A DNA stretch of 64,000 nt from Asterias rubens (taxonomy: Eukaryota > Echinodermata > Asteroidea > Forcipulatida > Asteriidae), in the NCBI RefSeq assembly GCF_902459465.1, contig NC_047063.1, positions 3,224,001 to 3,288,000 of the forward strand, written 5' to 3'. Positions 52,151 through 64,000 of the stretch are shown piece after piece. Made by a program: the position numbers and the translations under genes. The notes below the pieces were generated by a model, which worked only from the letters and a program-made list of their open reading frames with translations, searched no databases and was not told where the DNA came from. Numbering within the stretch: position 1 is the first letter of the stretch; every line of letters begins with the position of its first letter.

Positions 52151-52899
52151 AAAGCGCCCATTCCTATCCAAGGATGTTCATTTTGTTATTTATGTAAGGG
52201 ATGACATTAACAGGAATAAAGCATGCACACATAAAAATGTAGAAATAATCTTCTGTGAATTGAATGTTCCATGAGTACTGTTTCAAAATACAACTTATTA
52301 CGACTAAAAGAGAATTTAAAACTTTGCATGGTGGAAGTATAATGATGAAAGAGAACATTTATTTCTATGTAGGACCTACTTTTGGTTGCTTTTGTTCAAT
52401 CATGGAGCTCCATGGTTCAATTGGGCCACTGGCTCTTCAATTTAATGTACTAACCATTTTGAGAATGCGCATGCAAGGTAAAATCAGTCGTACACCCGCT
52501 TAAAAAACAAAAATCGCCAGGACTAAGAAATCAATTTTCATGTACGATATTGGAGGAGAAGAGCATTGGGGCGGGGGTCACCCAAAAATTCCCCCCTACC
52601 CATCCCACCTGTTGTTCTAGTCCTTGCTCTATGTTGTTACTCAATCAAAGCATATAGGGCCTATATTTCAGAAAATCAAGGTTTTTTTTACAAATGCTTT
52701 GATAATGGACAAAATATCGAATTTAACGAATACTTGTTTCTCAATAAACTCGGATGATATTTTCTTGTTGATATGAGGCCTTGGCAATTGAACTCATTAC
52801 TTTCACTGCCTACTGTAGCGCGCTATAAATAATAAAGGGCGCCATCATCTGACGATCAATAATCTGGCTCAAGCTTTTTGACCTGGTTCCTAGTGTCAA

Positions 52900-53048
52900 T
52901 ACCATAGTATGTCGATGTATTATTTACAAGGGTACCATGCTAATTAGTTGGTGGGATAATCCGAATTGTCCTTGAATAAAGTTTTGACGAAGTTTTGGAC
53001 TGTCCAGCTTCTTCTGTCGAAATCGTCAGCAGTTTGTGATTAAATCAG
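52900..53048 (+). other. Probable 5' UTR exon of TATDN2-type gene
   Basis: A strong donor AATCAG/GTAAGTG at 53048 ends a non-coding stretch. The first coding exon (56229) opens directly after an acceptor with its ATG as the first codon, so an upstream non-coding exon is required. This is the best candidate; its start is unknown. Confidence 0.45.
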
Positions 53049-53699
53049 GTAAGTGAAAGTGATGTTGATATGCTAGGAAGTAGAATAGTTCTTTTCTAGT
53101 GAAGTTGTTTGTATAACGTCCAAAAAGTGGCGGGCAATTGTGAATTTGCAAAAGTAATCCACGCACGTGGCGGACAATAATTTGTCCATTCAATTCAATG
53201 CAAACTGAATAGGGTAGAGAGACGAAGGAGGTTATGAAAAACTGTTAGATTTATAGAGCTGTTCTATCTATCTATACGGTGAAGTACATACCTAATTGAA
53301 GCTTTATATCATAGGCTATAGCTTTTTACTAAAATAGAATAGGCATGCATTATTGCCTTGGTAGTGGGAATACATTTGCAACTCGAAGTTGTCGGAACAA
53401 GTTATAATTAGAAAAATAGTTCTTGTTTTTTTTTAAATTTAACTTGTTTAAGAAGTGTGTGATTCGTTTTTAAAAGCTCTCCAGCTAGTCTTCTGCAGCC
53501 CAAAATGCTAAATGGTCAACAAATACATGTGTTATACTGTTAAGAAGTGTTAGGCCTAACTAACTCTTTCCTTTGCATACCTTTTCATTTAATTGTTTGC
53601 AAAAACCTCAATTCAAGCACCATTTAAAATTGTTTTTATCATTTTTGTGACACTTTGAATGATTTGAATGTGTGTGTGATTTTTTTGCTAATACTTAAA

Positions 53700-54183
53700 A
53701 GGCCAAGTAAAATAAATAACATGTTGCTCGTCCCCGCCCACCTCGATTTTTGGTGGCCGCACCAATTTTTTTGTGATTTGTTATTTAAAAAAAAATAAAA
53801 AAATTGTACCCTTCATTTTTATTGAGCAATTTCATCATCGTTCCTACATGTTGCTCTTATGATGTAGTCTAGGCCTACAAAAAAAGCTTTCAAAACGCAA
53901 ATGAGAAACTTGGTACTTTGAAACGTTTTGCTCTTCACGTTTGCATGCCACAGTTCTATATGCACAGGGCGTGATGCCACACACACAGAATTTCAGGACA
54001 TACAGAACATACTCATAAAACCATAAAACCATCTTCCAATACGAAATGGCGGCCATCTTAGACATGGTGGCTATCTTGAAAAAAATAACACAAAATTTGA
54101 AAAATAACAAATAACAAGGACCTCCCTCACCAACTTTTTCAAAAAGTCTGGACGAGCAACATGTTATTTATTTTACTTGGCCT
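53700..54183. mobile_element. 484-bp non-autonomous DNA transposon, 34-bp perfect TIRs
   Basis: AGGCCAAGTAAAATAAATAA continues through CATGTTGCTCGTCC (53700-53733). It is matched exactly in reverse by 54150-54183, starting GGACGAGCAACATGTTATTT. The interior has no usable coding frame. In intron 1 of the TATDN2-type gene. Confidence 0.85.
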
Positions 54184-54589
54184 AATTGGTTGGTACTTAC
54201 AAATAACATGTTTTGTCTTTGACTATGATCAGTGACACTGACACTGACAGTTACACTGACAGTACCGTGGTTTTCAAACTGTTGGTCATAATTTTGGCAG
54301 TGAAAAAAATATGAACCCATGATTGTGGCTGTGCACTTAATTTGACCATGATTTGACCACTCCTAAATGTCCAAAAAAAAGTTCAAATAAAAACATAGCC
54401 ATAGAATTAGTAATACATTTTATACCAAGTTTATGTAATCCAGGGCAGGGGGCTAGAGGTTATATATTAATGGTCATAGAGGAAGGAAACCTCATGTAAT
54501 GGTTTTGGGACATGGAGCTTTGAATAATTTTGGCAAGTGCATGCCAATTGGCATTGTCCTGCCAGGATGCCACCTTTGACATTTGGGGC

Positions 54590-54605
54590 GGGGGGGGGGG
54601 GGGGG
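54590..54605. repeat. G16 homopolymer
   Basis: Sixteen G preceded by GGGGC. Similar G runs occur at 26875, 30877 and 63138. Confidence 0.95.
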
Positions 54606-55977
54606 TTGAAACACCTTTATAAACAAAGTTTTCACACTTTCATTCTTGAATGGGATGGTTTGAATTAGCCACATAAACAGTGGCAGTAATCTGATTACTG
54701 GACAGCATCTGACTACAATGGAAGGGAGTCGAGTGTTTGTACAGTGTTTGTACAGTAGGCCTTGTCACAGGAGGCAACTTTTACAGGCAGCAAGGCAACC
54801 AACTGCAGTGCATGCTACAGGACCACCTTGGTAGCACATAGGTAGTTTTGCATACAATGTCTTATGATTCCCAAGGAATGTATGTAGACTTTCAAATGTG
54901 AATGAATTATCTTCTTGGAGATTGCCTGAAACTGGTTGCCTGTAAATTGTCTCTCTTGTGACATGGCCCTTACTTCTGACCAACCTGGAGGTAGCTATGT
55001 TTTGCTGGGGGTGCAGCCCACTAAGTAAACTCCCTAGCATACATATTGAAATGTGGAGTATTAGAAAGAAAAAAATTCCTGTGCTCAATTTGATTTAAGT
55101 GGAGTCCCAAGGCCTGTCAAGTTATTCTCCCTCAAAATAAAAACAACCAAAAATTTTCCAACGTCTGAGCTTCAATCACGAAAAAGTGTTCAGGAACTAC
55201 ATCTGCAAATGAGAGCTTTTTTTCAGGGCCTACAGTATGTCATATAAAATACCTCAAGTCAACAACCTGCTGGTCACTGCTTGGCAAAATATATATATAT
55301 ACACTGCATCTCTTTTATTGGGCTCCAATGTCCAAAAAGCCCCTTTAGAATATTTTGAGGGCTTACAAAATGTTGATGAGGTCGGAGCTCTGTTTTCTTG
55401 CTATGATTTAGTTGTGTGCGGCCTAAATTTGGCTGTGGTTAAAGGAACGTTACAGAATTGGTCAGAAACAAAAATCGAGAAGATCACAGATAAAACTTAC
55501 ACGGTCTGATGTTGATGATAGACGAAAACATCCCATAAAATATTATTTCATAATGTCATATTTGTTGAGAAACAAATAATCTTATTTCGAGTTTGGAGTT
55601 TATCACTCAGTGAGCGTTTTGTTAATTTTTCTTTTTTCATCGATGCCATGCAAAAATGGTTTATCGTTCTTTCACTAATGTATTTTCTCGTGACCCAGAT
55701 GGCCGATCATTCTCAAACTTCAACAGGTTTGTCAGTTTATGGGATATGGTGAATTACATAAAGTACTTACACTACCAGCAACTGTTTGGTTAGCAAAAAC
55801 CAATTCCGTAATATTCCTTAAAAGAAAGAAGGGAAAAACAAACAACAAAAGCAGAAAGCATGTTCAGCAAATCTTTAGTTGCATGCAATATCATGAGGAA
55901 GAAGCATTTGATCATAGAGTTTTTCCTACGATCCAGTATGAACAATCAGAATTGACACTAATTATAATCATTTTGTT

Positions 55978-56195
55978 TTTTTATCCATATACACCGATGT
56001 GTGTTAGCACTGTATAAAATACTCAGTACTTACCTGGGTTCTGTGAACAAAATCACAGGCATATTAACTCGGGTGGGATTCGAACCCACAACCTTTGCAG
56101 TTCTAGAGCAGTGTCATACTAACTAGAACATCAGTGTATATGGGTAAAAACCTAAATTAATATTCTTTATCCCGATGCAAAGTTTACAATCTATT
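55978..56195 (-). mobile_element. SINE type C, reverse orientation
   Basis: TTTATCCATATACACCGATG, ACTGTATAAAATACTCAGTA, then GTGGGATTCGAACCCACAAC (head) and a final TTCTTTATCCCGATGC. Ends about 30 bp before the first coding exon of the TATDN2-type gene, so it sits just upstream of that acceptor. Confidence 0.75.
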
Positions 56196-56228
56196 GGCTC
56201 TAATTAATTTATATTTGTCTCCTCACAG

Positions 56229-59200
56229 ATGGCATATAAAGATTCAGGGATGTCTTTCTCGGAATGGTGCGACCAGAAGTTTACAAACATGTACAGCCAT
56301 GATGAGTTTGCGAGCTTGGAGTTGTCTTCAGCATCACCACAGACCAAGAATGATACCACGTCACCCAGGAGCATCATGATCAAACAACCAGAGGGAAATA
56401 ACCGCTCGCTCCCCTTGCCCGCCCAGACGAAGAGCTCCAGGAGAGTAGTTTCATGCAGTTGGACCCCCTCAAAAAATGCTGCCTCAAAGGCTCATCATGA
56501 AGAGTTGTTGCAGCCACCAGCATCAAACTCGGGAAATAAGCGGACAGACTGTCAAAATACTCAAAAGACTGAGACTGAAAAAAGCTGTGTGAAGAAAGTG
56601 CATAGCAAGGCCAAAACTGCAACTCCGAGTAAAGCTTCGCCAAACAGAACTCAAAGTAAAGATTCGCCAACCAGACCAGAGGTAAAACTACAGAGTAGGA
56701 GAAGGAAAACCAAGAGTAGCCAAGATGCTCCTGTTGCCCCCGATGAGGTGGCAGGAAAGAAGCATGAGACTGAGAAAAGATGTGCATCTTTTGACAGTGG
56801 TAGTTCAGAGAGCAACTCTTCGAAGAGAAACCACAGTGATTTGGATTTGTCTCCAGGCAATCGGCAGCTGAAGACTAAGATGAGCAAGAATGCCCTGGGA
56901 GGGTCTCAGACAAAAAATGGTTCTGAGAAACTACACACTGAGTCGTCTTACTGCGTTGATGAGAGTTGCTCAGGAGTGGAGGTGGGTGGTGTCATGGGAC
57001 ATACAGAAAAACTAACATCAAAAGCGAACTGTAAGAAGAGCAGTATCACAGTGGATTGTACAAATACTGGGCGTCTGCAAGAAATCACATCTCAACAACA
57101 GGAAAGCTTTAAACCAGAACAAAAAAGTGTGAAGAAAGGAAAACATAGTACAACCAAAAAGGTTAAGGAGCGTGTAAGCCTTACGGACAAGCAGAAAATA
57201 AAGCAGAAATATGTTGACGGTGAATTTGATGTGGAATCTTGGGACAGCACCTTTGATAATCCTGAGATGCCATCTTTGAAACAACGAGGTGCTGGTGATG
57301 ATCAATGTGGTTCTAGCCTAGAAAAAAGCACAAAGACATCGGGGAAGTTGAGGTCCGAGGATAAATCTTCCAAGATGCCAAGAAGTGACGACATGGGCAC
57401 AGCGTTAAACACTAAACAAATAGAGGCAATCTTAAAGGAAAAAAGTCCTTCAGTTCCTAGTGATGCTGCCAAAACCACAAGAGAGAAAAGCACAAAAGGT
57501 CACAAAGTAAAGCAGAAGCCGACTGCATCACCGAGCAGTACTAAAGACAAGACAGTAGTGACCAGTCCATCCCCTGATGAAAAAACAGTCCCCAGAACTA
57601 AAAGTCCAAGAACCAAATGTGACCAAGAGGTGAGCAGAGCGGTAGAGATGCAACTTAGGTCACTTTCACCACGACCTGAGGAAGGAGGATTCTTCTCGAA
57701 GCGTGTGCTACAGTCGGTCTTGGGTCCATCGCTCAGAGGAAGACAACCACCACGGCCCAAGTCTGCGGGAAGTTTGAGAGCAAGTGATGAGAGCAAGTCT
57801 TACCGAGTGCAGCAGCAACAGAGGAAGTCCTGGCCACCAGCTGCTAAGGTTCATCTAGACCACATCTATGATGCGTTTAACTTTGCCCCTCAGGAGGATG
57901 AACCAAAAGGCACTGGGGTGACGCCGACAAAACAGGTTAGCAAGTCTCCCAAGAAACCCAACGGAGATTCTCCTGGAATTAACGTCAGACAGTCGCAGCT
58001 AGAGAAGTCTCTTCAACAGCAAACTCCTCATCGGGCCCAAAGCATGATGCAGCCTCGCTCAGTTTTTCAAATTCTTGTTGACGATTCTGAAAAGGAGAAA
58101 TTGGAATTCCTAGCTAAAGCAGAAACTCTGAAACAAGTGAAGGACAAGGTGTCGCAGAAGGAAGAAAATGTTGCAAAGGCTGCGCCTCGATTCATCCCAA
58201 GGAGCCTTTCAATAAAAAAATGTATTTCAGTTGAACAGAGTGACAAGGAGATTGAACCACAATCAAATGCTGCACCACAGAAATCTGAGAATGCAGTCGA
58301 CCCTCTACCACCATCCGAACTTCCTTGCCCAAGGAAAAAGAAAGACATCATTCTGGAGTGGCTGGACAAACATGAAGAACCAACAGCCTGTAAAGTGGCT
58401 GATACTTTGCCATTTTCTTCGACTCAGCCAAAGGAAACTACCAGAAGAGGACAGGAGGACTTGGAGGCAGGTGAGCTGTCTAACTCCTCAGGATCCGGTG
58501 ATGCATGGGAAACACTGATAGATGGAATCATGTCTAGTAACAATGAAGAATTTTTCAGAAGAAAAAAGTCTAACAAGGCGCATCCGAAACATCAAGTATC
58601 TCCCTTCAAGGTGGCTTCTTACCCTGCGGATAAAGATCTCAAACCACTGGTTTCTCCCTTGATGCAAAAGAATGTTGCTACGGTGTCCCCATACTATGTG
58701 TGCCCTCCTGCCGTCCAGACAAGGAGGACCCGGGCAAGCACATGGACTGGGCCGACGCCACACATCTGGGGTGGGGGCCAAGCCCAAACTTCTCCACGCC
58801 TTCCATATGCTTTTGATCAGTTTAGTTCAGAGCAGAACTCCACTAATTTTGATCAAACTACGGGTGGTAGACAACGGAATGCCGAGTCATCGCAGTATGG
58901 TAATACGGAAGCTCCAGGTGAATACCCATGGAAAAGAGATGGATTCCAGACCCCATGCAGCAACACAGGAGACTGTGAATCAGCCTTCACTACAACTGGT
59001 GTCCATCAGATCAGATCTCTGTCTGACAACATCCCGCCAAGATTCCTCAAAAGAGGTCATCAAAGGTCAAGAAGTAGCTTACCTTTTAATTCTCATCAAC
59101 CGACTTCAGGTCCAAGATGTGTCTACACCAGTGGAACTACTCGCTCCCCTAACCTGGTGGCCATACCGAGTTCAAATCAATTCCCAGCATCAAGAGGTTT

Positions 59201-62200
59201 GACATCCCCATTGTCTGAAGTCAAAGCCAGTCCGCCGAGTTATAGACCTTGGTCCACCGGGTCTGCCGGCTGGTCCTCCTCGATGAACAGAACTCCGGGC
59301 ACGATTGTTCCGACTAGATTCACCCCGTGGACGAATGAGGTCACAACGTCAAGCCCGTGGAAGACGTACCAACGACCTCATCACCCATCTTCCCTCGTAG
59401 AACTTAGTCCTGTGGTTGACTATCCAGTATCCTTGGTACCCTACATTGACACTCACTGTCACATAGACTTCCTCTACCAGCGATCGGATTTCCGTGGGAC
59501 TTTTAAGAAGTTCTCTACTGTTCACAACTTTCCAAGGAACTATGCCGGCTGCCTGGCAGTGTTCTGTACCCCGGAGTCGTTTAAGAGGGGGGCAATCTGG
59601 GAGGATTTGGTGATGGAGGATAACATTTGGGCGGCATTTGGATGTCATCCTCATCATGCTAAGAGCTACGATGGTGTCGTTGAGGAGAACATCATCCGAT
59701 GTATGAAGCATCCCAAGGTGAGATTTTTTTTTATTATTATTTTTTATTATGCAAGTTTGCCCCAATTAAGGCTAAAAGCCACTTTAGGTAAGGGGCTACG
59801 AGAAGAAAATGATTAAACATAAAAAACAAAAGGGTTATTAAAGGGTTTTGAAACCTTTTTGTAGTTAAAGTTTGTTTTTTGACATAAATCCCTACTTACT
59901 GTGAGTGAAAGTGTATGTAATATAATTTACCTGTAGAAGTTTCAGCTTAATTAGACGCCAAGTTAAGTTGAGAAATAATTTATTTAAAAAATTATTTTTG
60001 TGACATTGTTTACTCATTTTTCAAAAACTACAGCACCTCACAGCAAGTAATATATTCACCATCATTATCTTTAAACCAGTTTAATGTAAATCTGTGGACA
60101 TTGTGTTTTGTGTCGTATAAGCTTTGTAACAGTGCTATACAAAAAGTACCCAAACACTTTATCAACTGGAAGTTAACTTCAACAAATATCCCGACCTTTT
60201 TTCCTGCCCCTAACAGGCCATAGCATTAGGAGAGATCGGTCTGGACTATTCAAATCGCTGCACATCGGACAGGCCGCTGCAGCTTCAAGTCTTCCGTCGT
60301 CAACTGGAGATTGCCGTCCACACGAACAAACCTCTCGTCATACACAGCCGCGATGCGGAAGAGGATACTCTAAGCATCATGAGTGAGATTGTACCTAGAA
60401 ACTACAAGATACATCGTCACTGCTTCACTGGTTCCCCGGAGGAGGCAAGGTAAGGCCGTGTCCAAATTGGTGTCTTCTACAGCTATGGCTACAGCTGTTG
60501 CTAAGAGTGTTGCTAAGGATGTCCAATACCTCAACACATGATGTAGCCGCCAATTTGTACAATAATAATAATAATAATAATAATAGTGGCTTCTTATATA
60601 GCGCTCAGGTCCGTCACGCAGTGACGTTCATGGCGCTTCAACATTATTACCCCTGGTCACTGGGCCTTAAATCATTCCTCTGGACACTAATGGTAATTGT
60701 CAAAGACTAGTCTTCACACTTGGTGTATCTCAACAAATGCATAAAATAACAAACCTGGGAAAAGCTGGTTTCTTTTGCCAGTTTCATGATATTTGGCCAA
60801 GACTGCTTCTCAAATTTTGAGAAAGACTCAGCTTGGGTTAAAATGTCAGGTCATCAACTGGTAGTTCTGCAAAGTGTTTTTTTTTCTTTTCATATATTTG
60901 TAAAATTCAAGATGATTTACAAATAATTATATCAAATAAAATATGAATTTTCAAGACTTCTACATCTTGATTTCTACATCAAGATGAATTCCAAATAGAG
61001 CTATCAAATAAAACATGACATTTTATCTATTGCTTTTGCATACAGACTTCTACATCTTCTGACAAATAGAATTAAATGTTATTTTACCCAGGAGATTCTT
61101 CCAAGCTTTTCCCAAAGCTTTCATCGGTTTAACGGCGCTGGTGACGTTCCCAACCGCTTACCCCGTCCATCGAACTGCTTCGGAAATCCCTCTTGAAAAG
61201 ATCATATTGGAGACGGATGCTCCGTACTTCCTCCCAAAGCAGGTATGTCAAGGAGGTATTAGATAGCTGGGAAATTTGTTCGCAATTTTATAAGGAAATA
61301 TAATTAGCTGGTGCAAACTGCTTACCAACCAAAATAACTTATGGAATAAATGCATCATCAGACCATTAACTATTTTTTGCAAATTGTTTCTTTGTAACTT
61401 AATTTTTGTAATTTTGTATTTTGAAACTTGTTTTCATAATGTTTGTAATTTGTTTTGGTAACCTCGTACCTTGTACCTTGTTTTGCTATTTTCTTTAATG
61501 GCCTAATGGAAAGAAGCCGAATTGATTGGCTGTGTTTGGCTATTTTTGGATATTGTGTGGTTTTCCTTGTAACTTTGTTTATTTGTCTTATATTGTGTTT
61601 GTTTTTCTGCTCTTTTATTTATCTGAATAACTTCAAATCAAATCAACACCAAAGTTCATTGATACTTGGGGAAGTTGAGACTTTTATGAAGTTGTTATCT
61701 CACACTCCTTTATACTAGAATGCTGTCAGGTTAAAAGTTTCCCCAAAATATCTCCCAGCCTGGGACCCAGGCCTGATACTTCACTGAGGCATCAGAGACG
61801 ATTGCCTCGGTTGCCCCTGGTCATTGCCTTGGTGCCCTTGAAATGCTCCAGTAGAAATGTACAATTTCCTCAGAGAGGGGCCCTTTACTAATGAGAAAAT
61901 GCCTCGGTGCCCTTTCAAAAAACAAAGCTTACAGGCTTGATCTTTCAACAATGAGTAAATCACTGAATCTTAGTTCACTTGAGTATTTGAGTGTTTTCAC
62001 TTGAGTATTGGAGTTTTTACTCTGATGCTTTAGTGTTTTAGTCTTCCCTTTTTTAACATAAACTTGTCAGAGATGTGAAGTGGAGCACTTGATGACCACT
62101 TCACGAGCTGCTCATAATTAATGCAGCATTGAACTAACCTTTATTGGATCCATGTAGTCTTTAAAAGCCTTAGTGCATTGAGAATATTGACTGATATAGT

Positions 62201-63058
62201 TTGAGTTTGTATCCTTCCCTTAGTTCTAGTTGTTATGATTACTGGGGGAAACCATTATAATAGACCGATCCATTAGGCTCCGCCCATGACGCACGTGTGA
62301 GCAAGAACATGTGAGCCTCTCCAATGCCTTTCTGCACAATCTGCCACGCGCGCTAAGCATACGCGACTAAGCATACGCGCAAGCATGTCAGACCTTATTT
62401 GTTGGACCTTCGTTGCGTGTGATTGGTCAATACGGAATGGGGCGGAGCTTAATGGATCGGTCTATTCACCAGCTTACTTGGTAACTGTTGGACCTTCGTT
62501 GCGTGTGATTGGTCAATACGGAATGGGGCGGAGCTTAATGGATCGGTCTATTCACCAGCTTACTTGGTAACTACCCTTCCAAATTCAGGCAAAACAGTGG
62601 GGACATTAAAAAAATAAACACAGCTTAAAAAATACCTTTTACCCATGTCTAAAAAAAGTGTAAAATTTCAGGCAAATCAACCCCTTTACCCCTTCTAACC
62701 ATTAATATGACCATGAAGACAAGAGTTAATTTATGATGTATAACCTGTGTAAAAATACTATTAAAATGACAATTTTTAAAGTGTTTTATTTTTCACCATC
62801 AGGAGAATGTATTTAGTCTGAAATGATATGTCCCAACTAAATTCTTGGACTTAATAAATCCATCTGTATCACAAACAATGTTTGTCCACTCCTTAATACA
62901 TATTGCCATTTCTCTTGCAGTGTCCACAGTACTTGCGCTGGGCTAACCCTAGCATGGCAATCTTTGTGGCAGCTCGCATTGCCCAGTTGCGAGGTATCCC
63001 ATTGGATGAAGTTCTCTACATTGTCCGAGCGAACACTAAAGAGATGTATGGTATCTAA
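56229..63058 (+). CDS. TATDN2: TatD-family nuclease, TATDN2-type
   Basis: A metal-dependent nuclease with a TatD fold at the C terminus. Coding exons 56229-59717, 60217-60449, 61092-61242 and 62921-63058 encode 1336 residues; human TATDN2 is about 760. Residues 1 to about 1060 are Ser/Thr/Pro/Lys-rich with many SP/TP and basic clusters, likely disordered and nuclear. The TatD domain runs from about 1070. Metal and catalytic residues are in place: YIDTHCH (H1076, H1078), GCHPHH (H1140), ALGEIGLDY (E1169), VIHSRDA (H1206), HRHCFTG (H1231) and ILETDAPYFLP (D1283). RANTKEMYGI ends the protein as in the family. Vertebrate TATDN2 is reported as an R-loop-directed nuclease; the same role here is inference. 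The ATG is the first codon after an acceptor, so a frame-continuing upstream exon cannot be fully excluded. The frame read past the first donor ends in intron sequence. Confidence 0.93.
60452..60545. mobile_element. T5 MITE arm fragment
   Basis: AAGGCCGTGTCCAAATTGG and ACAGCTATGGCTACAGCTG resemble the terminus of the 5350-5638 element. It begins 3 nt after the exon 2 boundary, so the element supplies most of the donor's downstream context. Confidence 0.5.
60551..60775 (-). mobile_element. SINE A tail (reverse) joined to a T1 fragment
   Basis: AAT repeats then TATATAGCGCTCAGGTCCGT and CCCCTGGTCACTGGGCC match the reverse of 50830-50950. From 60682 the sequence switches to T1 (TCTGGACACTAATGGTAATT onward, plus orientation), truncated at 60775. 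Confidence 0.65.
61765..61935 (-). repeat. Dispersed repeat family G copy
   Basis: AGGCCTGATACTTCA, GGTCATTGCCTTGGTGCCC, GAAAATGCCTCGGTGCCC and GCTTACAGGCTT give both ends of the family in reverse orientation. In the last intron of the TATDN2-type gene. Confidence 0.7.
62260..62464. mobile_element. MITE with ATAGACCGATCC termini
   Basis: ATAGACCGATCCATTAGGCT on the left and AGCTTAATGGATCGGTCTAT on the right form a 12-bp-plus inverted repeat with GGCTCCGCCC / GGGGCGGAGC. The interior is CpG-rich (CGCGCTAAGCATACGCG). Confidence 0.7.
62400..62571. repeat. Perfect 86-bp tandem duplication
   Basis: TGTTGGACCTTCGTTGCGTG starts at 62400 and again at 62486. The two 86-bp units appear identical, and the unit covers the right half of the MITE plus 21 bp of flank. 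Confidence 0.95.
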
Positions 63059-64000
63059 CGACAACGCATCAGTGAAGGTGCCAAACAATTAGTGAGAGAA
63101 TCAAAGGAAGTAAGAAAGAGAGAGAAGTGAGACTGGTGGGGGGGGGGGGGTCAAATGCTAGTTACCTTTTTCAAGTTTAATTCTACACAAAAATATGTCA
63201 TACTTGCTGAGTTATGTGTGGAACATCCTAGGAGTTTTATACACCGTCATTGTTAATTTGTATGTGACTCTAGGCAATAAATAAGCAGGTTTTTAAAAAT
63301 AATTTCCAGTGACTAACCAATTATGGAACCATTTAGCTTTCTGATTTCCTGGCCTTGTTTGAAACTGATCTGATCTTCAGGGAGGCTGTACATATTCCTT
63401 CATTATTTTCTCAAAGAATGAGGGTACTGTGAATAATTCAAGTGGAGACAATTCTCTGGGTTACTGGTGCTTACTGGCATTTAATTATTGAGATAAAAGA
63501 TTATGTCTGTAGGAGAAATATTTTTCATCTAAAGCCATAATAGCATTGGACTTAGAATGGTTAACTTAGCGCCGGAAATTGTTAATTTACCAATATTAAG
63601 TCCAAGTGCATACAGCCGGTAACTTATCGGGGTGGTAAGTTACCGTCACGGCGATGTTAACTTAACAGGCCGATTTGAGCCCCGATAACTTAACAATGTT
63701 AACTCGATGTGCCTTATTTTTAAATTCTGCTATCCAATTAAGCTTTCTTCACAAAAAATCATTTCATTGTTGCACTAAAATTGTGATCATCTGATGAACT
63801 TGCTACTATTTTGTTCCATGGTGCCGCTCTATTGAAAACTACAGTTTACAATGACACTTTGTCTTTACTTGCTCACAACAGTTTTAAAAAAATGTACTTT
63901 TGTGTTAATTGTTGATACATAGAAAGGAAAAGGAATACTTCTTAGAGTGAAAAGTGAAAGATAAATAATAATTAAAAAAAAACATGAATCAATTTTTCAA
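63059..64000 (+). other. TATDN2-type 3' UTR and downstream DNA
   Basis: AATAAA at 63276-63281, repeated four bases on, is a good poly(A) signal, giving a 3' UTR of about 240 nt. A G run lies at 63138-63151. 63545-63720 is rich in GTTAAC/TTAAC words and holds a hairpin CGGTAACTTA / TAAGTTACCG at 63618-63646. No further gene is seen. Confidence 0.5.

Larger units (their letters stand above)
49295..52900. other. QNG1 3' flank and intergenic, no further gene seen
   Basis: Apart from the exon duplicate, the stretch contains T1, an inverted repeat, a dimer-head SINE A, and a nested fold-back, listed separately. AATAAA near 50498 is one candidate QNG1 poly(A) signal. No conserved coding sequence was recognised in the remaining 52.15-52.9 kb. 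Confidence 0.45.

Noticed and set aside
55237-56017. Two plus-strand frames of about 90 residues before the TATDN2-type gene
   Set aside because: No similarity recognised, no matching splice signals, and the second ends in a SINE.

Overview
This is eukaryotic, metazoan nuclear DNA. Genes are broken into short exons with canonical GT/AG borders, introns are full of short interspersed repeats, and six conserved animal proteins can be followed exon by exon. Protein lengths and domain layouts match vertebrate orthologues closely. The repeat landscape (TTAA-flanked MITEs, tRNA-headed SINEs with ATT-type tails, fold-back elements) looks like an invertebrate deuterostome. I infer an echinoderm, perhaps a sea star, but nothing in the window proves the species. 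I found no bacterial, viral or organellar genes, no CRISPR array, and no intact tRNA or rRNA gene.

Layout. 77-10534 (+): last eleven coding exons of a copine (Ca2+-dependent phospholipid-binding protein); its first C2 domain lies upstream of the window. 10.5-17.5 kb: long possible 3' UTR and intergenic DNA with nested fold-back transposons and a ~97-bp minisatellite. 17550-20394 (-): ALG10, the last glucosyltransferase of N-glycan precursor assembly, three exons. 20395-20564: 170-bp head-to-head promoter interval. 20565-23159 (+): TPRKB (KEOPS/EKC subunit), four exons. 26386-29832 (+): CFAP20, four exons, with RFX X-box-like motifs in intron 1. 32214-37324 (+): KLHDC8-like kelch protein, five coding exons and probable upstream 5' UTR exon. 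41562-49294 (+): QNG1 (queuosine salvage glycosylase), eight exons, with a recent duplicate of its terminal exon just downstream. 56229-63058 (+): TATDN2-type nuclease, four coding exons, the first a 3.5-kb exon encoding a low-complexity N-terminal region of about 1070 residues.

The genes do not form an operon or an obvious pathway. TPRKB and QNG1 both serve tRNA modification (t6A37 and queuosine at position 34), but they are separated by two unrelated genes and I treat this as coincidence. No clear new biological system is visible. The observations most worth checking are the duplicated QNG1 terminal exon, the X-box pair in CFAP20, a perfect 28-bp hairpin in the first intron of the kelch gene, the in-frame 45-bp duplication at a TPRKB splice acceptor, a MITE ending 14 nt before a kelch-gene exon, and several cases of transposons nested in other transposons, including MITEs that share a single TTAA.

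All exon borders were read by eye from splice signals, reading frame and remembered family resemblance. No alignment was run.
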